The notes under the pieces: generated by a model | What the model was told of the DNA's origin: nothing | What the model saw: only the letters and a program-made list of their open reading frames with translations | The model's database searches: none | DNA from: CAVRTM01 sp963724015 | Lineage (GTDB): Bacteria; Actinomycetota; Actinomycetes; Actinomycetales; Dermatophilaceae | DNA: 64,000 nucleotides | Assembly: GCA_963724015.1 (NCBI GenBank) | Contig: CAVRTM010000022.1 | Location: 248,001 to 312,000 of the forward strand | Direction: 5' to 3' | Made by a program: the position numbers and the translations under genes | In this document: positions 1 to 9,415 of the stretch, one piece after another | Layout of the letters: the number at the start of each line of letters is the position of its first letter | Numbering within the stretch: position 1 is the stretch's first letter

Positions 1-1
1 G

Positions 2-955
2 GCCTGGAAGATCGCGCCGGCCCTGGCCGCGGGCAACACGGTCGTCATCAAGCCGGCCGAGACGACCTCGCTGTCGATCCTGGTGCTGGCCGAGATCATG
101 GCCGACGCCGGGCTGCCCGCCGGAGTGGTCAACGTGCTGCCGGGTGCCGGCGACATCGGTGCCGCGCTCGTGGGGCACCCCGGAGTCGACAAGGTGGCCT
201 TCACCGGGTCGACCGCTGTCGGCAAGCGGATCCAGACCGAGCTGGCCGGCACCGGCCGCCGACTGACCCTGGAGCTGGGCGGCAAGGGCGCGAACATCGT
301 CTTCGACGACGCGGCGGTCGACCAGGCCGTCGAGGGGGTCGTCAACGGCATCTTCTTCAACCAGGGCCAGGTCTGCTGCGCCGGGTCCCGGCTGCTCGTC
401 CAGGAGTCGGTGGCGGAGGAGTTCCTCGACCGGCTGCGCGCGCGGGTGGAGACGCTCCGCGTCGGCCACGCCCTGGACAAGAACACGGATGTGGGTGCGG
501 TGAACTCGCGCGCCCAACTGGACAAGATCACCGCTCTGAGCCAGTCCGGTGTCGACGAGGGCGCCCAGCGCTGGGTGTCGCCGTGCCCCCTGCCGGAGAC
601 CGGCCTGTACGTCGCGCCGACGATCCTCACCGACGCCAGTCCGTCGATGCGAGTCAGCCGGGAGGAGATCTTCGGCCCGGTGCTCACGACGCTGACCTTC
701 CGGACACCGGAGGAGGCGATCGCCAAGGCGAACAACACGCCGTACGGGCTGTCGGCGGGGGTGTGGACCGACAAGGGCTCACGCGCGATGGCCGTCGCCG
801 GGGCGCTGCGGGCCGGTGTGGTCTGGAACAACACGTTCAACCGGTTCGACCCCGCTGCCGCGTTCGGTGGCTACGGCGAGTCCGGGTTCGGGCGGGAAGG
901 CGGCCCGTACGGGCTCGCGGCGTACCTCGACACCGACGATGAGGGAGTTCTCTGA
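2..955 (+). CDS. Aldehyde dehydrogenase family protein, 5' end outside the window
   Basis: This is the C-terminal two thirds of an NAD(P)-dependent aldehyde dehydrogenase, which oxidises an aldehyde to its acid in the cytoplasm. The frame is already open at base 2 and starts inside the conserved AWKIAPALAAGNTVV segment, so about 160 residues lie outside. The glycine-rich turn FTGSTAVGK, the general-base glutamate in LELGGKG and the catalytic cysteine in FNQGQVCCAG are all present. The stop codon overlaps the next start (TGATG), so it is translationally coupled to a second ALDH-like gene. In many actinobacteria such a pair follows deoC in deoxyribose catabolism; that role is inferred because deoC is not in view. 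The substrate is not known. Confidence 0.93.
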   Translation, partial: AWKIAPALAAGNTVVIKPAETTSLSILVLAEIMADAGLPAGVVNVLPGAGDIGAALVGHPGVDKVAFTGSTAVGKRIQTELAGTGRRLTLELGGKGANIVFDDAAVDQAVEGVVNGIFFNQGQVCCAGSRLLVQESVAEEFLDRLRARVETLRVGHALDKNTDVGAVNSRAQLDKITALSQSGVDEGAQRWVSPCPLPETGLYVAPTILTDASPSMRVSREEIFGPVLTTLTFRTPEEAIAKANNTPYGLSAGVWTDKGSRAMAVAGALRAGVVWNNTFNRFDPAAAFGGYGESGFGREGGPYGLAAYLDTDDEGVL

Positions 956-1848
956 TGGCGCAACGCGTCACGGTCACCAAGACCTGCAAGCTCTACATCG
1001 GCGGCGCGCACGCCCGCTCCGAGTCCGGGCGCACGGTCCGGGTCACCGACCACCAAGGAGGGTTCATGGCCAACGCGGCGCTGGCGTCCCGCAAGGACGG
1101 TCGGGACGCGGTCGTGGCCGCCCGGAAGGGCCAGGCCAGGCTGGGCCGCGGCGACGCCGTACAACCGTGGCCAGGTGATGTACCGGATGGCCGAGATGAT
1201 GGAGGGCCGCCGGGCCGAGCTGGTGCAGGCCCTGCGGGACCTCTCCGGGGCTTCCGTCGCGCGGGCGTCACGCGAGGTGGACCTCGCGGTCGACTCCCTC
1301 GTGCACCACGCCGGCTGGACGGACAAGCTCGCGACGGTCATGGGCAGCGTCAACGCGGTCAGCTCGCCGTTCTTCTCGTACTCGGCCCCGGAGCCCACCG
1401 GTGTCGTCGTCGCGGCCGCGCCGGCCGAGCACGGGCTGCTGGGCCTCGTGTCGGCCCTCGCCCCCGTCGTGGCCGGCGGCAACGCGCGTGGTCCTCGTGG
1501 CGCGGGCCGAGGCGGCGTGCGTCGTCGCCGCTGCTGGCCGAGATCCTGGCCACCAGCGACCTGCCCGCCGGCGTGGTCAACCTCCTCACCGGCCACGCCG
1601 CCGAGGTGCTGCCGCACCTCGCGGCCCACGGCGACGTCAACGGTCTCGACCTGACCGGGGCGGACGCCGAGCTGCGGGCGGAGCTGGGACGGGTGGCGGC
1701 AGGGACGGTCAAGCGGGTCTACGTGCCGCGACGACCGTTCGACCCGGAGGCCGCACCCGGGACCACCCGGTTGCGGGCGTTCCTCGAGACCAAGACCGTG
1801 TGGCACCCGACCGGCGCCCCGTCCCTCGCCGGGGGCTCGAGCTACTGA
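955..1848 (+). CDS. Second aldehyde dehydrogenase family protein, interrupted by three frameshifts
   Basis: This gene starts at an ATG overlapping the upstream stop. The reading runs in frame 1 (KLYIGGAHARSESGRTVRV), moves to frame 2 near 1150 (YNRGQVMYRMAEMMEGRR), to frame 3 near 1490 (RVVLVARAEAA) and back to frame 1 near 1530 (LLAEILATSDLPAGVVNLL). Each break corresponds to one extra base, and joining the pieces gives one continuous ALDH-like protein of about 295 residues. That is much shorter than a normal ALDH (about 480), and the catalytic Cys region is not visible. Short ALDH homologues coupled to a full-length ALDH are known in actinobacteria and may be non-catalytic partners. Sequencing error is more likely than decay because all pieces keep family motifs. 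Confidence 0.72.
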   Translation: MAQRVTVTKTCKLYIGGAHARSESGRTVRVTDHQGGFMANAALASRKDGRDAVVAARKGQARLGRGDAVQPWPGDVPDGRDDGGPPGRAGAGPAGPLRGFRRAGVTRGGPRGRLPRAPRRLDGQARDGHGQRQRGQLAVLLVLGPGAHRCRRRGRAGRARAAGPRVGPRPRRGRRQRAWSSWRGPRRRASSPLLAEILATSDLPAGVVNLLTGHAAEVLPHLAAHGDVNGLDLTGADAELRAELGRVAAGTVKRVYVPRRPFDPEAAPGTTRLRAFLETKTVWHPTGAPSLAGGSSY

Positions 1849-1857
1849 CGCACGAGC

Positions 1858-1892
1858 GTCCAGCACCGTCGCAGGATGTGCCGGTGCTGGAC
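1858..1892 (+). terminator. Terminator hairpin after the ALDH pair
   Basis: A perfect 11-bp inverted repeat (GTCCAGCACCG at 1858-1868, CGGTGCTGGAC at 1882-1892) with a 13-base loop begins ten bases after the ALDH stop. There is no U-tract, as is common for actinobacterial terminators. Confidence 0.6.
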
Positions 1893-1932
1893 CGTCGGCG
1901 CGCGGCCCGTGGGGCCGTGCCACGATGACGCC

Positions 1933-2691
1933 ATGGATCTGGGGCTGCGCGACCGCGTCTACATCGTCAGTGGGGCCTCGAGGGGCCTGGGTCACGCCAC
2001 GGCGGCACAGCTGGTGGCCGACGGCGCGCGCGTCGTCCTGTGCTCCCGGGAGGAGTCCCGGGCCGTCGCCGCGGCGCAGGCCCTGGGCGGCCCGGACCGG
2101 GTCGTGGGCGTCGCCGGCGACCTGGCCGACCCCGAGGCCGCCGACCGCCTGGTGGCCACGGCCCTGGAGCGCTTCGGCCGGCTCGACGGCGCCGTGGTCA
2201 GCGTCGGCGGCCCCCCGCCCGGGCCGGCGGCCACCGTCGAGGACGACACCTGGCGCGCCGCCTTCGAGTCGGTCTTCCTCGGGCCGCTGCGGCTGGCCCG
2301 CGCCGTCCTGGCCAGCGGCGGCGGCCAGGCCGTCACGTTCGTCCTGTCGTCCTCGGTGCGCAGCCCCATCCCCGGTCTGGCCATCTCCAACGGGCTGCGC
2401 CCCGGCCTGGCCATGGCCGCCAAGACCCTCGCCGACGAGTACGGCCCGCGGGGGTCGCGGGTCAACGTCGTGCTCCCCGGCCGGATCGACACCGACCGCG
2501 TCCGCGAGCTCGACGAGGCCGGCGGTGACCCGGAGGCCTCCCGCCGGCGGTCCGAGGCCGGCATCCCGCTGGGCCGCTACGGCACGCCGGAGGAGTTCGG
2601 CAAGGTGACGGCGTTCGTCACCTCCCCCGCGGCGTCATACCTGTCCGGCACCGCCGTCTCCGTCGACGGTGGCGCCACCCGCGTCCTGTGA
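1933..2691 (+). CDS. SDR family protein lacking the canonical Tyr-Lys pair (BKR-like)
   Basis: A 252-residue short-chain dehydrogenase/reductase homologue. The ATG at 1933 (MDLGLRDRVYIV) was chosen because the Rossmann strand begins a few residues later; in-frame codons further upstream encode no family sequence. The nucleotide motif is present as SGASRGLG (residues 13-20), and the C-terminal SVDGGATRVL end is typical. Where most SDRs carry YxxxK, this protein reads LAISNGLRPGLAMAAK, so neither residue is in the usual place. A known SDR subgroup (BKR_like_SDR_like) deviates from the catalytic tetrad in this way. Oxidoreductase activity is therefore uncertain. Its 3' end overlaps the convergent peptidase gene by 57 bases. 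Confidence 0.85.
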   Translation: MDLGLRDRVYIVSGASRGLGHATAAQLVADGARVVLCSREESRAVAAAQALGGPDRVVGVAGDLADPEAADRLVATALERFGRLDGAVVSVGGPPPGPAATVEDDTWRAAFESVFLGPLRLARAVLASGGGQAVTFVLSSSVRSPIPGLAISNGLRPGLAMAAKTLADEYGPRGSRVNVVLPGRIDTDRVRELDEAGGDPEASRRRSEAGIPLGRYGTPEEFGKVTAFVTSPAASYLSGTAVSVDGGATRVL

Positions 2692-4752
2692 GGTGTAGCC
2701 GGGGGTCAGGCCCCGGCGCTCCAGCAGCGGCTCGATGCGGGGGGCGCGCCCGCGCACGGCGGCGAACATCTCCATCGCGTCGCGGCTGCCGCCGCGGCTG
2801 AGCAACCGCTGGCGGAACCGCTCGCCGTTGCTGCGCTGCAGCCCGCCGTGCTCGTGGAACCACTCGACCAGGTCCGCGTCGAGCACCTCGCTCCAGATGT
2901 AGGAGTAGTAGCCCGCGTCGTACCCGTTCAGGAACGCGTGCTGGAAGTAGGTGCTGCGGTAGCGGGGCGGGACGGCGTCGAGGTCGATGCCGTGCCGGCG
3001 CAGGGCCGCGTGCTCGAACTCCTCGACGTCCTCGACCGTCACGGGGTCCGCTCCGGGCGCCAGCCGGTGCCACTCGTGGTCCAACAGGGCCGCACCGAGG
3101 TACTCCACCGTGGCGAAGCCCTCTCCGTAGCTGCTCGCGGCCAGCAGCCCGTCGACCTCCGCCTGGGGCAGCGGCTCGCCGGTGACGTGGTGCCGGGCGT
3201 AGGCACTGAGGACCTCCGGCCACCACGCCCACATCTCGTTGACCTGGGACGGGAACTCGACGAAGTCACGCGGGACGTTGGTGCCCGAGAGCCGCGGGTA
3301 GGTCACGTCGGAGAACAGCCCGTGCAGCGCGTGCCCGAACTCGTGGAACGCCGTCCGCACGTTGTCGCTGGTCATCAGGGCCGGCTCGTCGCCGGGCGGT
3401 CGCGGCACGTTGAGGTTGACCACGACGACCGGCCGGGTGCCCAGCAGCCGGGCCTGGTCCACGAAGGTGCTCATCCACGCCCCGCCACGCTTGGAGTCAC
3501 GCGCGAACCAGTCGCAGACGAAGATGCCGAGCTGGGTGCCGTCGTGGTCGTTGACGTCGAAGACGGTCACGTCCGGGTGGTAGACGGGCAGGTCGTGGCG
3601 CTGGTCGAACGTGATCCCGTAGAGCGCGGTGGCCGCGCGCAGGACACCGTCGTGCAGGACGCGCTCCAGCTCGAAGTAGGGCCGCAGCCGTGCTTCGTCG
3701 ACCTTGAACCGTGCGGCCTTGACCCGTTCGGCGTAGAACGCCCAGTCCCACGGCTCCAGCGGCCCCTCGTGCCCGTCGGCGTGCAGCGCCGCCTCCAGCT
3801 CGGCTGCCTCGTCCCGGGCGTTGGCCACCGCGGGCCCGACCAGGGCCCCCAGCATCGAGGCCACCGCCTCCACCGTGCCCGCGGTCCGGTCCGCCACCAC
3901 GTACGACGCGTGGTCGGCGAACCCGAGCAGCGCGGCCCGCTGGGCCCGCAGGGCGGCGATCTGGGTGATGACCTCCCGGGTGTCGTGCTCGTTGCCGCGC
4001 ACGCCCCGGCTGACGGCCGCCTCGTGCAGGCGCCGGCGCAGCGCCCGGTTGGTCAGCGAGGCCAGCGCGGGCTGGGCGGTCGGCAGGACCAGGGTGATGA
4101 GGTAGCCGTCCAGCCCGCGGGTGCGCGCGGCCTGCTCGGCAGCCGCGAGCGCGTCCTCGGCGAGACCGTCCAGCTCGGTCCGGTCCTGCACGTGCACGGC
4201 CAGGTCGCGGGTCTCCGCCAGCAGCCGGGTGGAGAAGGTCGAGGTCAGGGTCGAGAGGCGCTCGTTCAGGGCCCGCAGCTGCTCCTGCTCCTGCTCGCCG
4301 AGAGCGGCGCCGGCGCGGACGAAGTCGGTGTGCAGGCGCTCGAGCAACCGCAGCTGCTCGGGCTGCAGGGCCAGCGCAGCCCGGTCACGGTGCAGCTGGT
4401 CGATACGGGTGAAGAGCGCAGCGTCGAGGTGGAGGGCGTCCTGGTGCGCCGCGAGCATCGGTGACACCTCACCCTCGAGGGCGAGCAGGGAGTCGGTGGA
4501 GTCGGAGGAGACGAGGTTGTAGAAGACCGAGAGCACCCGGTCCAGCAGCCGACCGGAGCGTTCGAGCGCCTCGAGGGTGTTGGCGAAGGTCGGCGCCTCG
4601 GGGTTGGAGCCGATCGCGGCGACCTCGACGCGCTGCTGCGCCATCCCCTGCTCGATCGCGGGCCGGTAGTGCTCCTCCCGGATCCGGTCGAACGGCGGGA
4701 AGTGCAGCGGCAGCTCGCTGGGGGCGGCGAACGGGTTGTCAGTCGGCAGCAT
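2635..4752 (-). CDS. M3 family zinc metallopeptidase (oligopeptidase A / peptidyl-dipeptidase type)
   Basis: A 705-residue cytosolic thimet-oligopeptidase family enzyme that cleaves short peptides. The zinc motif HEFGHALHGLF lies near residue 470, followed by the downstream glutamate in DFVEFPSQVNEMW and the substrate-loop segment STYFQHAFLNGYDAGYYSY. The length and N-terminal DNPFAAPSELPLHFPPFDRI match Dcp/PrlC relatives, and the ATG at 4752 fits the usual start. The last 18 or so residues are encoded opposite the SDR 3' end and have no family counterpart, so the tail probably arises from read-through into the convergent gene. It appears to be a single-gene transcript involved in peptide recycling. 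Confidence 0.93.
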   Translation of the reverse strand: MLPTDNPFAAPSELPLHFPPFDRIREEHYRPAIEQGMAQQRVEVAAIGSNPEAPTFANTLEALERSGRLLDRVLSVFYNLVSSDSTDSLLALEGEVSPMLAAHQDALHLDAALFTRIDQLHRDRAALALQPEQLRLLERLHTDFVRAGAALGEQEQEQLRALNERLSTLTSTFSTRLLAETRDLAVHVQDRTELDGLAEDALAAAEQAARTRGLDGYLITLVLPTAQPALASLTNRALRRRLHEAAVSRGVRGNEHDTREVITQIAALRAQRAALLGFADHASYVVADRTAGTVEAVASMLGALVGPAVANARDEAAELEAALHADGHEGPLEPWDWAFYAERVKAARFKVDEARLRPYFELERVLHDGVLRAATALYGITFDQRHDLPVYHPDVTVFDVNDHDGTQLGIFVCDWFARDSKRGGAWMSTFVDQARLLGTRPVVVVNLNVPRPPGDEPALMTSDNVRTAFHEFGHALHGLFSDVTYPRLSGTNVPRDFVEFPSQVNEMWAWWPEVLSAYARHHVTGEPLPQAEVDGLLAASSYGEGFATVEYLGAALLDHEWHRLAPGADPVTVEDVEEFEHAALRRHGIDLDAVPPRYRSTYFQHAFLNGYDAGYYSYIWSEVLDADLVEWFHEHGGLQRSNGERFRQRLLSRGGSRDAMEMFAAVRGRAPRIEPLLERRGLTPGYTSQDAGGATVDGDGGAGQV

Positions 4753-4793
4753 TCGTGATGTCTAGCACGGACGTGGGCCCGCCTGCGCGTCAG

Positions 4794-4825
4794 CCGGCAG
4801 GGGCGACTACTCCCTCGCCTGCCGG
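4794..4825 (-). terminator. Hairpin downstream of the ABC exporter gene
   Basis: An 8-bp perfect inverted repeat (CCGGCAGG at 4794-4801, CCTGCCGG at 4818-4825) with a 16-base loop lies 55 bases beyond the stop of the minus-strand ABC gene and upstream of the peptidase start. It is a plausible terminator, without a U-tract. Confidence 0.4.
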
Positions 4826-4879
4826 TGACAGCCTCCCTTCCAGCCTCGCGGCCGCCGCCATGAGCAGGTGGCCGGCCGG

Positions 4880-6802
4880 TTAGGCCGACCCGACCGGCTC
4901 CTCGAGGACGGTGCCGTTGACCACGTCTCCCTCGGCGACGCTGCCTTGCTCGGCGAACTGGGTGCGGTAGAGGTCGCTGTAGAGGCCGCCTGCCTCGAGC
5001 AGCTCGAGGTGGGTGCCGCGCTCGACGATCCGGCCCCCGTCGACGACGAGGATCTGGTCGGCGCCGCGGACGGTGGAGAGCCGGTGGGCGATGACCAGGG
5101 CCGTGCGCCCTGACAGCGCCGTGTCGAGGGCGCGCTGGACCGCGGCCTCGGACTCGCTGTCGAGGTGGGCGGTCGCCTCGTCCAGCACCACGAGGCCGGG
5201 GCTCTTGAGCAGGAGCCGGGCGATGGCGAGGCGCTGCTTCTCACCGCCGGAGAGCCGGTGCCCGCGGTCACCGACGACGGTCTCCAGACCCTCGGGCAGG
5301 TGGGTGACCAGGTCCCAGACCTGTGCGGCCTGCAGGGCCCGGACCATCTGCGCCTCGGTCGCGGCGGGGTTGGCGTAGTGCAGGTTGGCCCGGATCGTGT
5401 CGTGGAACAGGTGGGCATCCTGGGTCACGACGCCGACGACGTCGTGCACCGAGCTCAGGCTCGCGTCGCGCAGGTCGATGCCGCCCAGCCGCACGCTGCC
5501 TCGCGTGGGGTCGTAGAGGCGCGCCACCAGGCTGGTGATGGTCGTCTTGCCGGCCCCGCTGGGGCCGACCAGCGCGACCAGCTCGCCGGCGCGCGCCCGG
5601 AACGTCACGTCGTGCAGCACGGGCGCGCCGGCGGCCCGGTCCCCGGAGGCCACCGTCTCCAGCGAGGCCAGCGACACCTCGTCGGCCGAGGGGTAGCCGA
5701 AGCCGACCCCGTCGAAGTCCACGGTCAGCGGCCGGTGCGGGATGTCCACCGGTGCCTCGGCCTCCTTGACGAGCGGCTCGAGGTCGAGGACCTCGAAGAC
5801 GCGCTCGAAGGACACCAGCGCCGTCATGACGTCGACCCGCACGTTGGACAGGGCGGTGAGGGGCCCGTAGAGGCGGCCCAGCAGGGCAGCCAGAGCGAGC
5901 AGCGTGCCGACGGTGAGGGTGCCGTCGACCGCCATGACACCGCCGACGCCGTAGACCATGGCGGTGGCGAGGGAGGCGACCAGGGTCAGGGCCACGAAGA
6001 ACACGGTGCGGTTCAGCGCGATCTTCACGCCGATGTCGCGGACCCGACCGGCGCGGTCGGCGTACTGCTCGTCCTCGATGGAGGGGCGGCCGAACAGCTT
6101 GACCAGCAGGGCGCCGGCCACGTTGAACCGCTCGGTCATCCGGGTGCCGAGCTCGGCGTTGAGCCCCATCGACTCATGGGTCAGACCGGCCAGCCGGCGC
6201 CCCATCAGCCGGGCCGGGACGAGGAAGAACGGCAGCAGCGCGAGCGCGGCCAGCGTCAGGGGCCAGGACAGCGACGCCATCGCGATGACGATGACGACCA
6301 CGCCGATGACGTTGCTGACCACCCCCGACAGGGTCGAGGTGAACGCCTGCTGCGCGCCGATGACGTCGTTGTTGAGCCGGCTGACCAGCGCACCGGTCTG
6401 GGCGCGGGTGAAGAAGGCGATCGGCTGGCGCAGGACGTGGGCGAAGACCTCGGTGCGCAGGTCGAAGATCAGGCCCTCCCCGATCCGGGAGGAGTACCAC
6501 CGCTGGACCAGGGTCATGACGCCGTCCAGCACCGCCAGCAGGGCCACGACCAGGGACAGGCGCACCACGACCTGGGCGTTCTTGGGGGTGACGCCGTGGT
6601 CGATGATCTGCCCCAGCAGCAGCGGCGGCGCGACCACGAGCGCCGCGTCGATCACCACGAGCACCAGGAAGGCGATGATCTGCCGCTTGTAGGGCCTGGC
6701 GTAGCGGACCACCCGACGCGCCGTGCCAGGCGCCAGCTTGCGCTGCGCCACGGACGAGTCGCGCGTCAGCGACCGCATCATCTGCCAGCCGTTCATCGAC
6801 AT
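4880..6802 (-). CDS. ABC transporter with fused permease and ATPase (exporter half-transporter)
   Basis: A 640-residue membrane ATPase of the MsbA/LmrA-like type. The N-terminal half holds six membrane segments, the first beginning IIAFLVLVVIDAALVV near residue 40. The ATPase half has Walker A GPSGAGKTT near residue 415, signature LSGGEKQR near 515, Walker B LVVLDEATAHLDS and the switch histidine in VIAHRLSTV. The start is an ATG at 6802 with a GGAGAG ribosome site seven bases upstream. Such proteins act as homo- or heterodimers to export lipids, peptides or drugs; the substrate cannot be told from sequence, and no partner half-transporter is adjacent. The enoyl-CoA hydratase gene lies 80 bases upstream on the same strand. 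Confidence 0.95.
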   Translation of the reverse strand: MSMNGWQMMRSLTRDSSVAQRKLAPGTARRVVRYARPYKRQIIAFLVLVVIDAALVVAPPLLLGQIIDHGVTPKNAQVVVRLSLVVALLAVLDGVMTLVQRWYSSRIGEGLIFDLRTEVFAHVLRQPIAFFTRAQTGALVSRLNNDVIGAQQAFTSTLSGVVSNVIGVVVIVIAMASLSWPLTLAALALLPFFLVPARLMGRRLAGLTHESMGLNAELGTRMTERFNVAGALLVKLFGRPSIEDEQYADRAGRVRDIGVKIALNRTVFFVALTLVASLATAMVYGVGGVMAVDGTLTVGTLLALAALLGRLYGPLTALSNVRVDVMTALVSFERVFEVLDLEPLVKEAEAPVDIPHRPLTVDFDGVGFGYPSADEVSLASLETVASGDRAAGAPVLHDVTFRARAGELVALVGPSGAGKTTITSLVARLYDPTRGSVRLGGIDLRDASLSSVHDVVGVVTQDAHLFHDTIRANLHYANPAATEAQMVRALQAAQVWDLVTHLPEGLETVVGDRGHRLSGGEKQRLAIARLLLKSPGLVVLDEATAHLDSESEAAVQRALDTALSGRTALVIAHRLSTVRGADQILVVDGGRIVERGTHLELLEAGGLYSDLYRTQFAEQGSVAEGDVVNGTVLEEPVGSA

Positions 6803-6882
6803 GGGCTCTCCTTCCCCCCACGGTCGGCGGGGGTCCTGCTCCTGGAATCGTCGTCGGGTCTGACAACACCCGCCGCGGGGGG

Positions 6883-7671
6883 TTACTTCCCGCTGGTCCC
6901 GGTCATGGCGGCCAGCAACCGTGCCTGCGCCTCCCGCTCGGCCTGCTGCTGGGCCGCCGGGGCCGCGTCAACCGCGTGCCGCAGCAGCGGCTTCAGCTCG
7001 CGCACCGCCGCGGCAGGGGCCTGCAGGATCGCGCCGGCCAGGTCGCGGGCCGTGTCGTCCAGCTCGCCCCGCGGTACGGCGACCTGGGCCAGCCCGAGGC
7101 GCACGGCCTCGTCCGCGTGCACCGCTCGCCCCGTCGCGCAGATCTCCAGGGCGCGGGCGTAACCGACCAGCCGCACCAGCGGCGCCGTACCGGCCAGGTC
7201 GGGCACCATGCCGAGGCTGGTCTCGCGCATGGCGAACGCGACGTCGTCGGCCACCACCCGCAGGTCACACGCCAGCGCCAGCTGGAACCCCGCGCCGATC
7301 GCGGCACCTTGCACCGCCCCGAGGACGACGGCCGGCACCTGCGACCAGACGGCGAAGCCGCGCTGGAAGCCGGCGATCGCGGTCCGGAGGGCCTCCTCGC
7401 CGGAGGCCGCGAGCCCCAGGACGGACGGCTCGCCGGCGACGCCCTGCGGCGTCAGCATGCCCCGGTGCAGGCCTGCGGAGAACGACGGGCCCTCCGCGCG
7501 CACGATGACGACGCGGACCGCCGCGTCCAGCGACTCCCCCACCTCCGCCAGCGCCGCCCACAGGCTCGGCGTCTGGGCGTTGCGCCGGGCGGGGTCGGCC
7601 AGGGTCAGCGTCAGCAGCGGGCCGTCCTGCTCCACGCGCAGCCCGGGATGCGGGCGCATCGGGTCGCCCAC
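6883..7671 (-). CDS. Enoyl-CoA hydratase/isomerase family protein
   Basis: A 262-residue crotonase-fold protein. The CoA-binding and oxyanion segments are visible as PSFSAGLHRGM and GAAIGAGFQLALACDLR, and MRETSLGMVPDLAGT corresponds to the region carrying the second catalytic acid. Members hydrate or isomerise acyl-CoA esters; the exact substrate is unknown. The frame opens at a GTG (7671), but the ATG four codons later (7659) has a better-placed GGTGGG ribosome site and may be the true start. The gene begins just inside the end of the ABC-F gene (stop at 7675-7677), so the two are probably co-transcribed. Confidence 0.9.
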   Translation of the reverse strand: MGDPMRPHPGLRVEQDGPLLTLTLADPARRNAQTPSLWAALAEVGESLDAAVRVVIVRAEGPSFSAGLHRGMLTPQGVAGEPSVLGLAASGEEALRTAIAGFQRGFAVWSQVPAVVLGAVQGAAIGAGFQLALACDLRVVADDVAFAMRETSLGMVPDLAGTAPLVRLVGYARALEICATGRAVHADEAVRLGLAQVAVPRGELDDTARDLAGAILQAPAAAVRELKPLLRHAVDAAPAAQQQAEREAQARLLAAMTGTSGK

Positions 7672-7674
7672 CGG

Positions 7675-9274
7675 TCAGGCCAGGGCGATCAGGTCGAGGT
7701 AGTCGGGACCGAAGTGGTCCTCGACCCCGTCGGGCAGGAGCAGGACCCGCTCCGGCTCGAGCGCGGCGACCGCGCCCTCGTCGTGGCTGACCAGCACCAC
7801 GGCGCCCTTGTAGGTCTTCAGCGCGCCGAGGATCTCCTCGCGGGAGGCAGGGTCCAGGTTGTTGGTCGGCTCGTCCAGCAGCAGCACGTTGGCCGAGGAC
7901 ACCACCAGCATGGCCAGGGACAGCCGCGTCTTCTCCCCACCGGAGAGCACCCCGGCGGGCTTGTTGACGTCGTCGCCGCTGAACAGGAACGAGCCCAGGG
8001 TCTTGCGCGTCTCGGTCTCACCGAGCTCGGGCGCCGCGGACTTCATGTTCTCCAGGACCGTGCGGGTGACGTCGAGGTTCTCGTGCTCCTGGGCGTAGTA
8101 GCCCATCTTCAGCCCGTGCCCCGGCACCACGGCGCCGGTGTCGGGGACGTCGATCCCGGACAGGATGCGCAGCAGGGTGGTCTTGCCGGCGCCGTTGAGG
8201 CCGAGGACCACGACCCGCGAGCCGCGGTCGATCGCCAGGTCGACGTCGGTGAAGATCTCCAGCGAGCCGTAGGAGCGGGACAGGTTGCGCGCGGTCAGCG
8301 GCGTCTTGCCGCACGGGGCGGGGTCGGGGAAGCGCAGCTTGGCGACCTTGTCGCTGACCCGCTCGCCCTCGATGCCCGACAGCAGCCGCTCGGCCCGCTT
8401 GGCCATGTTCTGGGCCGCGACCGCCTTGGTGGCCTTGGCGCGCATCTTGTCGGCCTGGGCCAGCAGCGTGCCCGCCTTCTTCTCGGCGTTGAGCCGCTCC
8501 CGCTTGCGCCGGCGCTCGTCGGTCTCGCGCTGCAGCAGGTAGGGCTTCCAGCCGATGTTGTAGATGTCCATCTCGGCCCGGTTGGCATCGAGGTGGAACA
8601 CCCGGTTGACGACGGTGTCGAGCATCTCGACGTCGTGGCTGATGATGATCAGCCCGCCCTTGTAGGCCTTGAGGTAGTCACGCAGCCAGAGGATGGAGTC
8701 GGCGTCGAGGTGGTTGGTCGGCTCGTCCAGCAGCAGGGTCTGCGCACCCGAGAAGAGGATCCGCGACAGCTCGACCCGGCGGCGCTGCCCACCGGAGAGG
8801 GTCTCGAGCGGCTGGCCCAGGATCCGCTCGTCCAGCGACAGGCTCGAGGCGATCGAGGCGGCCTCGGACTCGGCGGCGTAGCCGCCCCGGGCGGTGAACT
8901 CGGCCTCGAGGTTGCCGTAGCGGTGCATCGCCTTGTCACGGGTCTCGTCGTCGGCGCTGGCCATGGCACCCTCGACGTTCGCGCAGCTCACGCAGGATCT
9001 GGTCCAGTCCACGGGCCGACAGGATGCGGTCACGGGCGATGACGTGCAGGTCACCGGTGCGGGGGTCCTGGGGCAGGTAGCCGACCTCACCGGAGCTGGT
9101 CACGGTGCCCGCTGCCGGTGCGGCGGCACCGGCCAGCACCTTGGTCAGCGTGGTCTTGCCGGCCCCGTTGCGCCCGACCAGCCCCACCCGGTCGCCGGCG
9201 GCGATCCGGAAGGTGGCCCCGTCGAGCAGGAGGCGCGAGCCGGCGCGCAGCTCGATCCCGGTGGCGGCAATCAC
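7675..9274 (-). CDS. ABC-F family ATPase (ribosome-associated), one frameshift
   Basis: A soluble tandem-ATPase protein of the ABC-F family (EttA/Uup-like), which binds the ribosomal E site and modulates translation or antibiotic resistance. It starts at a GTG (9274) with an AGGAGC site. The first ATPase shows Walker A GRNGAGKTT, signature LSGGQRRRVELSR and LLLDEPTNHLD; the second shows GLNGAGKTT, LSGGEKTRLSLA and LLLDEPTNNLD. A charged inter-domain linker (ERRRKRERLNAEKKAG) is visible. The frame breaks near 8980: removing one C restores ELREVEGAMASAD, so an inserted base is the simplest explanation. Reconstructed length is about 533 residues, normal for the family. There are no membrane segments. 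Confidence 0.9.
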
Positions 9275-9356
9275 GACAAGCTCCTGGTGCTGATGGCGGT
9301 GTGGGGGCGCGCGGCGGAGCCGCGTTTGCGGCGGCGCCGTACGGGGGAACGGGCAC

Positions 9357-9362
9357 TAGTCT
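9357..9362 (+). promoter_or_regulatory. Candidate -10 box for the zinc metallopeptidase gene
   Basis: TAGTCT fits the actinobacterial TAnnnT -10 pattern and lies in the 141-base divergent gap, 54 bases before the peptidase ATG. No convincing -35 is visible. A GGAGG ribosome site follows at 9402-9406. Confidence 0.3.
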
Positions 9363-9415
9363 ACGCAGCGGCCAGACCATGGCCGCGACGCCGAGCCTGC
9401 CGGAGGCCTCCCCCC

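Noticed and set aside
2848..4464. 538-codon plus-strand open frame opposite the M3 peptidase
   Set aside because: It is the antisense shadow of a well-conserved gene; its Val/Gly/Gln-rich translation has no family signature.
5165..7162. 665-codon plus-strand open frame opposite the ABC exporter
   Set aside because: Antisense shadow in high-GC DNA; His/Asp/Gln-rich composition and no domains.
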